This document shows positions 61,052-64,000 of a DNA stretch of 64,000 nucleotides, piece by piece (position 1 is the stretch's first letter; each line of letters opens with the position of its first letter). Below the pieces are notes generated by a model. That model was not told the DNA's origin. It ran no database searches and saw only the letters and a list, made by a program, of their open reading frames with translations. Origin of the DNA: Chryseobacterium gwangjuense (GTDB lineage: Bacteria > Bacteroidota > Bacteroidia > Flavobacteriales > Weeksellaceae). Both the position numbers and the translations under genes were made by a program. Location: positions 186,001 through 250,000 of the forward strand of contig NZ_JAJTNP010000003.1 in assembly GCF_021311115.1 (NCBI RefSeq), read 5' to 3'.

Positions 61052-61927
61052 ATGGGACAAAAAATATATACAGGTCAACCTGTGATTACGCTAAATAATG
61101 GAGTAGATATTCCAGCTTTGGGATTTGGAGTTTGGCAAATGGAAGATTTGAAAGAATGTGAGAACGCTGTAATCAAAGCCATTGAAACAGGTTACAGAAT
61201 GATTGATACGGCTTCCATTTATCTCAATGAAACAGCGGTTGGAAACGCCATTAAAAACAGTGGAATAAACAGAGATGAACTTTTTGTAACTTCAAAACTT
61301 TGGGTTCAGGATATTGCCTATGATAAGGCAAAAAGTGCTTTTCAGAGAACCTTAGACAGATTACAGCTGGAGTATTTGGATATGTACCTTATTCATTGGC
61401 CATACGGAGATTTTATCGGTGCTTGGAAAGCAATGGAAGAGTTGTATCATGAAGGAAAAATCAAGGCAATTGGTGTTTGTAATTTTCCTGTTGAAAAAAT
61501 GGAAGAATTAAAAGCTAATTCAACGGTTTTCCCAGTAATTAACCAAATTGAACTACATCCTCTTTTCCAGCAAAAAGAACTTCAGGTGTACGACAGAGAA
61601 AATAATATTGTTACACAACCTTGGAGCCCGCTTGGAAATGGGAATGCGGGATTGCTGGATAATTCAGAACTAAAAGCTATTGCTGAAAAACATGATAAAA
61701 CAGTAGCTCAGGTGATTTTGAAATGGCATTTACAGGAAGGTTTCTGTGTGATTCCAAAATCTGTAACGCCTTCCAGAATTGAAGAGAATTTCAACGTTTT
61801 TGATTTTGAACTGACAGAGGATGAAATGAATGTTGTTTGTTCTTTAGATACAGGAAATAGATTGTTTTTTGATCCGAAAGATCCGTCTTGGGAAAAGAAG
61901 ATGCTGAATGCTGTAGCGGATATTTAA
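61052..61927 (+). CDS. Aldo/keto reductase (second, 2,5-DKG reductase-like)
   Basis: A 291-residue TIM-barrel enzyme: D and Y of the catalytic set in GYRMIDTASIYLNE, K in VTSKLWVQD, H in YLIHWPYG, and the cofactor segment IPKSVTPSRIEENF. This is the pattern of the short prokaryotic AKR5-like group that reduces methylglyoxal and other carbonyls. The ATG at 61052 is chosen; an in-frame upstream TTG would add only six residues (KTTKI) of no value. It shares a bidirectional terminator with mpl. Confidence 0.95.
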   Translation: MGQKIYTGQPVITLNNGVDIPALGFGVWQMEDLKECENAVIKAIETGYRMIDTASIYLNETAVGNAIKNSGINRDELFVTSKLWVQDIAYDKAKSAFQRTLDRLQLEYLDMYLIHWPYGDFIGAWKAMEELYHEGKIKAIGVCNFPVEKMEELKANSTVFPVINQIELHPLFQQKELQVYDRENNIVTQPWSPLGNGNAGLLDNSELKAIAEKHDKTVAQVILKWHLQEGFCVIPKSVTPSRIEENFNVFDFELTEDEMNVVCSLDTGNRLFFDPKDPSWEKKMLNAVADI

Positions 61928-62032
61928 ATGAAAAATAGATATTTATCATGGTAAGAAGTAGTAAAAATCGCTTCCTTTGATTTAAGTTCTATTGAAAATA
62001 TATTGAAAAATCTCATTCGTAATTGTGAATAA

Positions 62033-62068
62033 AAAAAATCCTTTCATTTTTAGATGAAAGGATTTTTT
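62033..62068. terminator. Bidirectional terminator between the aldo/keto reductase and mpl
   Basis: Perfect 15-bp arms (62033-62047 and 62054-62068) with loop TTTTAG; A-run before and T-run after. It sits two bases from the mpl stop codon. Confidence 0.92.
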
Positions 62069-62069
62069 A

Positions 62070-63407
62070 TTATTTCGTTAAATCGAGTCCTCCAAAGTTA
62101 CCCGAACTCATCATCAAGTAAACTCCCTGAGTTTTGTCGAGCGTATTCCAATAGGCATGAAGTTCTTCCGCATTGGTGAAAACTTTTAGATTTTCGTTTT
62201 TGAATTTTTCTTTAATCAATTCAGGAGAAATAGGTTCCATTCTCTTAATTTTCAATGCATCTTCAGAATAGAATACCACTGCATGATCCAATCCATCCAT
62301 TGCATGATCGTATTGTTCTAAAAATGCTGGATTTAGGCTTGAATAGGTATGAAGTTCAAGGAAACCGTACTTTGTTTCATTCTTAAATTGCTCACAAAAA
62401 GCTTTTACAGCAGCTTTTACTTTACTTGGAGCATGGGCAAAGTCTTTGTAAAGCGTTCCTTTATCTTCTCTTTCTACTTTTTCCAGACGTTTTGAAGCTC
62501 CTTTAAAGCTCATGATCGCTTCATAGAAATCTTCATCCATAATCCCTAAAGTCTGGCAAATATGTCTTGCTCCTTCAAGATTCAGTAAATTATGTGCTCC
62601 AAATACTGAAAGCGGAACATCGCCCATTTCAGTTTTAAGGTAGACTTTTCCGTTGTTGATTTCATATTCAGGAGTTTTGTAAGGAATTTTTCTGAAATAA
62701 TTTTCAGCAGCTTCCACTACTTTTACCACTTCTGCATCTTCTTCATTATAAACCAAGATTCCACCTGGAGTAATACTGGCAACAAATCTTCTGAACTGTT
62801 CGATATAGTCATCAAATGTTTTAAAAACATTGATGTGATCCCATGCAATTCCACTCATTAAAGCAATATTCGGCTGATAAAGCAAGAATTTTGAACGAAG
62901 ATCGATAGGAGAGGAAAGGTATTCATCACCTTCCAATACCATGAAATCGTTGTCCTGAGTCAGTTTTACCATACAATCGAAACCTTCCAGCTGAGCTCCC
63001 ACCATGAAATCCACGTCTTTCTGATGAAAGTTCAATACATGAAGAATCATAGAGGTAATTGTGGTTTTTCCGTGCGAACCTGCAATAACGACTCTGGTTT
63101 TGTTTTTTGACTGCTCGTAAAGGAATTCAGGATATGAATAAATTTTTAAACCCAGTTCTTTTGCTTTTGCCAATTCAGGATTGTCCTGATGAGCATGCAT
63201 TCCAAGAATCACAGCGTCAATATCGGAAGTGATCTTTTCAGGAAACCAACCCATTTCCGTGGGTAAAATTCCTTTTTTTTCCAATCTTGATTTTGACGGT
63301 TCAAAAATGGCATCATCCGAACCTGTTACCTGATATCCTTTATCTTTTAATGCAATGGCAAGATTGTGCATCGCGCTTCCTCCAATTGCTATGAAGTGGG
63401 TTTTCAA
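62070..63407 (-). CDS. mpl: UDP-N-acetylmuramate:L-alanyl-gamma-D-glutamyl-meso-diaminopimelate ligase
   Basis: A 445-residue Mur ligase: N-terminal nucleotide fold starting HFIAIGGSAMHNLAIALKDKGYQVTGSD, the ATP loop GSHGKTTITSM, then EGDEYLSS and IALMSGIAWDHINVF, and the C-terminal DFAHAPSKVKA. These are Mpl features; the first motif differs from MurC. It reattaches recycled murein tripeptide to UDP-MurNAc in the cytoplasm, saving cell-wall material. A small lipoprotein gene lies six bases upstream, in the same operon. Confidence 0.95.
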   Translation of the reverse strand: MKTHFIAIGGSAMHNLAIALKDKGYQVTGSDDAIFEPSKSRLEKKGILPTEMGWFPEKITSDIDAVILGMHAHQDNPELAKAKELGLKIYSYPEFLYEQSKNKTRVVIAGSHGKTTITSMILHVLNFHQKDVDFMVGAQLEGFDCMVKLTQDNDFMVLEGDEYLSSPIDLRSKFLLYQPNIALMSGIAWDHINVFKTFDDYIEQFRRFVASITPGGILVYNEEDAEVVKVVEAAENYFRKIPYKTPEYEINNGKVYLKTEMGDVPLSVFGAHNLLNLEGARHICQTLGIMDEDFYEAIMSFKGASKRLEKVEREDKGTLYKDFAHAPSKVKAAVKAFCEQFKNETKYGFLELHTYSSLNPAFLEQYDHAMDGLDHAVVFYSEDALKIKRMEPISPELIKEKFKNENLKVFTNAEELHAYWNTLDKTQGVYLMMSSGNFGGLDLTK

Positions 63408-63413
63408 TTGTAT

Positions 63414-63851
63414 CTATTGTTTTTTTACATTATTATTAATGATCTCCTGAAAGGCATTGGTGATGTTAGCCCAATTCGTTTTAAAATTGGATGCTATTGA
63501 GCTTGCATCGGTTTTGCTGCCTTCATTAAGGCCTTTCTTTATATTGATAGAAGTGGCGATCCCGTCATAAATTTTTTTATGATCTTCCTGTATTCTTCTG
63601 AAATTATTCTGAGAAAGGGTATTATCTAGTTTTTTTAAATCTTCATCAGTAAGGGTAAAGTTCTGATTGTATTTTTTTCCTTGCCCTTCAAAAGAGTAAT
63701 GAACATTATTTCCTTTAATCAGTAGATTCTCATAAACGGGAGCATAACCTCCGCTTTTAGAATAACTGATGTCAAAGTCTGAATATGCTTTTTGGCTGTT
63801 ACACGAAACCATTACTATAATTGTGAATAAGATGGCTATTATTTTATTCAT
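63414..63851 (-). CDS. Lipoprotein of unknown function
   Basis: A 145-residue lipoprotein (lipobox MVSC, C17). The mature part (FDISYSKSGGYAPVYENLLIKG, then FTLTDEDLKKLDNTL and an Asn-rich helical end) shows a beta-rich first half and a helical second half, but I do not recognise a family. It is upstream of mpl by six bases and so co-transcribed with it; a link to cell-wall recycling is only positional. Confidence 0.78.
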   Translation of the reverse strand: MNKIIAILFTIIVMVSCNSQKAYSDFDISYSKSGGYAPVYENLLIKGNNVHYSFEGQGKKYNQNFTLTDEDLKKLDNTLSQNNFRRIQEDHKKIYDGIATSINIKKGLNEGSKTDASSIASNFKTNWANITNAFQEIINNNVKKQ

Positions 63852-63862
63852 ATCAACTTATT

Positions 63863-64000
63863 TTAATTAGCAGAATTCTTTTGTTCCAATTTTTTAGCTT
63901 TAATCTCTTCATCATAGCTGTGCAATACATTGAAATCTTCTGTTTGCTCAATAGCAGTCATGATTTTCACTAAAATCTCCTGTGCGTTCTCTTTATCATA
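63863..64000 (-). CDS. Unknown protein, C-terminal 45 residues only
   Basis: The window edge cuts this gene. The visible frame is open from 64000 to the stop at 63863 and encodes a charged helical tail (QEILVKIMTAIEQTEDF, HSYDEEIKAKKLEQKN). No family can be assigned. It ends 11 bases before the lipoprotein gene and so probably belongs to the same operon as that gene and mpl. Confidence 0.65.
   Translation of the reverse strand, partial: YDKENAQEILVKIMTAIEQTEDFNVLHSYDEEIKAKKLEQKNSAN

Noticed and set aside
1..64000. tRNA, rRNA, CRISPR arrays, riboswitches, replication origin
   Set aside because: No cloverleaf-like or rRNA-like stretch, no evenly spaced direct repeats, and no conserved riboswitch core was seen in the gaps; a covariance-model scan would be the decisive test.

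Overview
The window is chromosomal DNA of a Flavobacteriia bacterium, most likely Chryseobacterium or a close relative in the Weeksellaceae. The evidence is the AT-rich sequence, the Bacteroidota promoters (TTG about 19 bases before TAnnTTTG, with almost no Shine-Dalgarno sequences), a type IX secretion sorting domain, a GLPGLI/PNGase F protein of the Elizabethkingia type, DUF6705-like lipoproteins, and many small intergenic palindromes. I see no rRNA, tRNA, CRISPR array, transposase or phage gene.

Layout. 1-4917: a flavin reductase, two pirins, a DHA2 drug exporter and a secreted unknown. 5144-13729: asparagine synthetase B, a GLPGLI-PNGase F fusion, an RNA m5C methyltransferase, yjdM, a lone ABC ATPase, a YceI lipoprotein and pheS. 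13798-21384: a DUF5916 outer-membrane protein, a DUF3108 protein, a ferredoxin reductase plus 2Fe-2S ferredoxin operon and a prolyl oligopeptidase. 21430-24686: a LOG-family gene cut in two by about 2.7 kb that carries two lipoprotein genes, one with a JAMM/MPN+ metallopeptidase motif. 24773-37264: pepD, a LURP-one-like protein, recR plus a glycosyltransferase, secG, an active/inactive M16 peptidase pair, a UvrD/PcrA helicase, a periplasmic rhodanese/TlpA pair and a membrane phospholipase D-like protein. 37257-42792: hydrolases, an overlapping HipA-like kinase/DUF3037 pair and a T9SS-exported SGNH esterase.

42901-49685 is a tyrosine catabolism region: 4-hydroxyphenylpyruvate dioxygenase, homogentisate dioxygenase and fumarylacetoacetase, with a CoA-transferase and a flavin reductase. 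The genes point the same way but terminators separate several of them. Maleylacetoacetate isomerase is not in the window. 49793-56047 holds a MORN-repeat protein, a TonB receptor, a thioredoxin-like protein, and a Crp/Fnr regulator beside DoxX and AhpD-like genes. 56196-60942 has quinone and aldehyde stress genes: an aldo/keto reductase, a DJ-1/PfpI protein, and an mdaB/ygiN-like pair divergent from a LysR regulator. 61052-64000 ends with a second aldo/keto reductase, the peptidoglycan recycling ligase Mpl, a lipoprotein and a cut-off gene.

The most unusual points are the split LOG gene with its lipoprotein cassette, the GLPGLI-PNGase F fusion with one altered catalytic position, several genes whose -10-like (TAnnTTTG) box sits 4-5 bases before the start codon (probable leaderless mRNAs), and a rich set of intergenic palindromes, one of which supplies the upstream element of a promoter.
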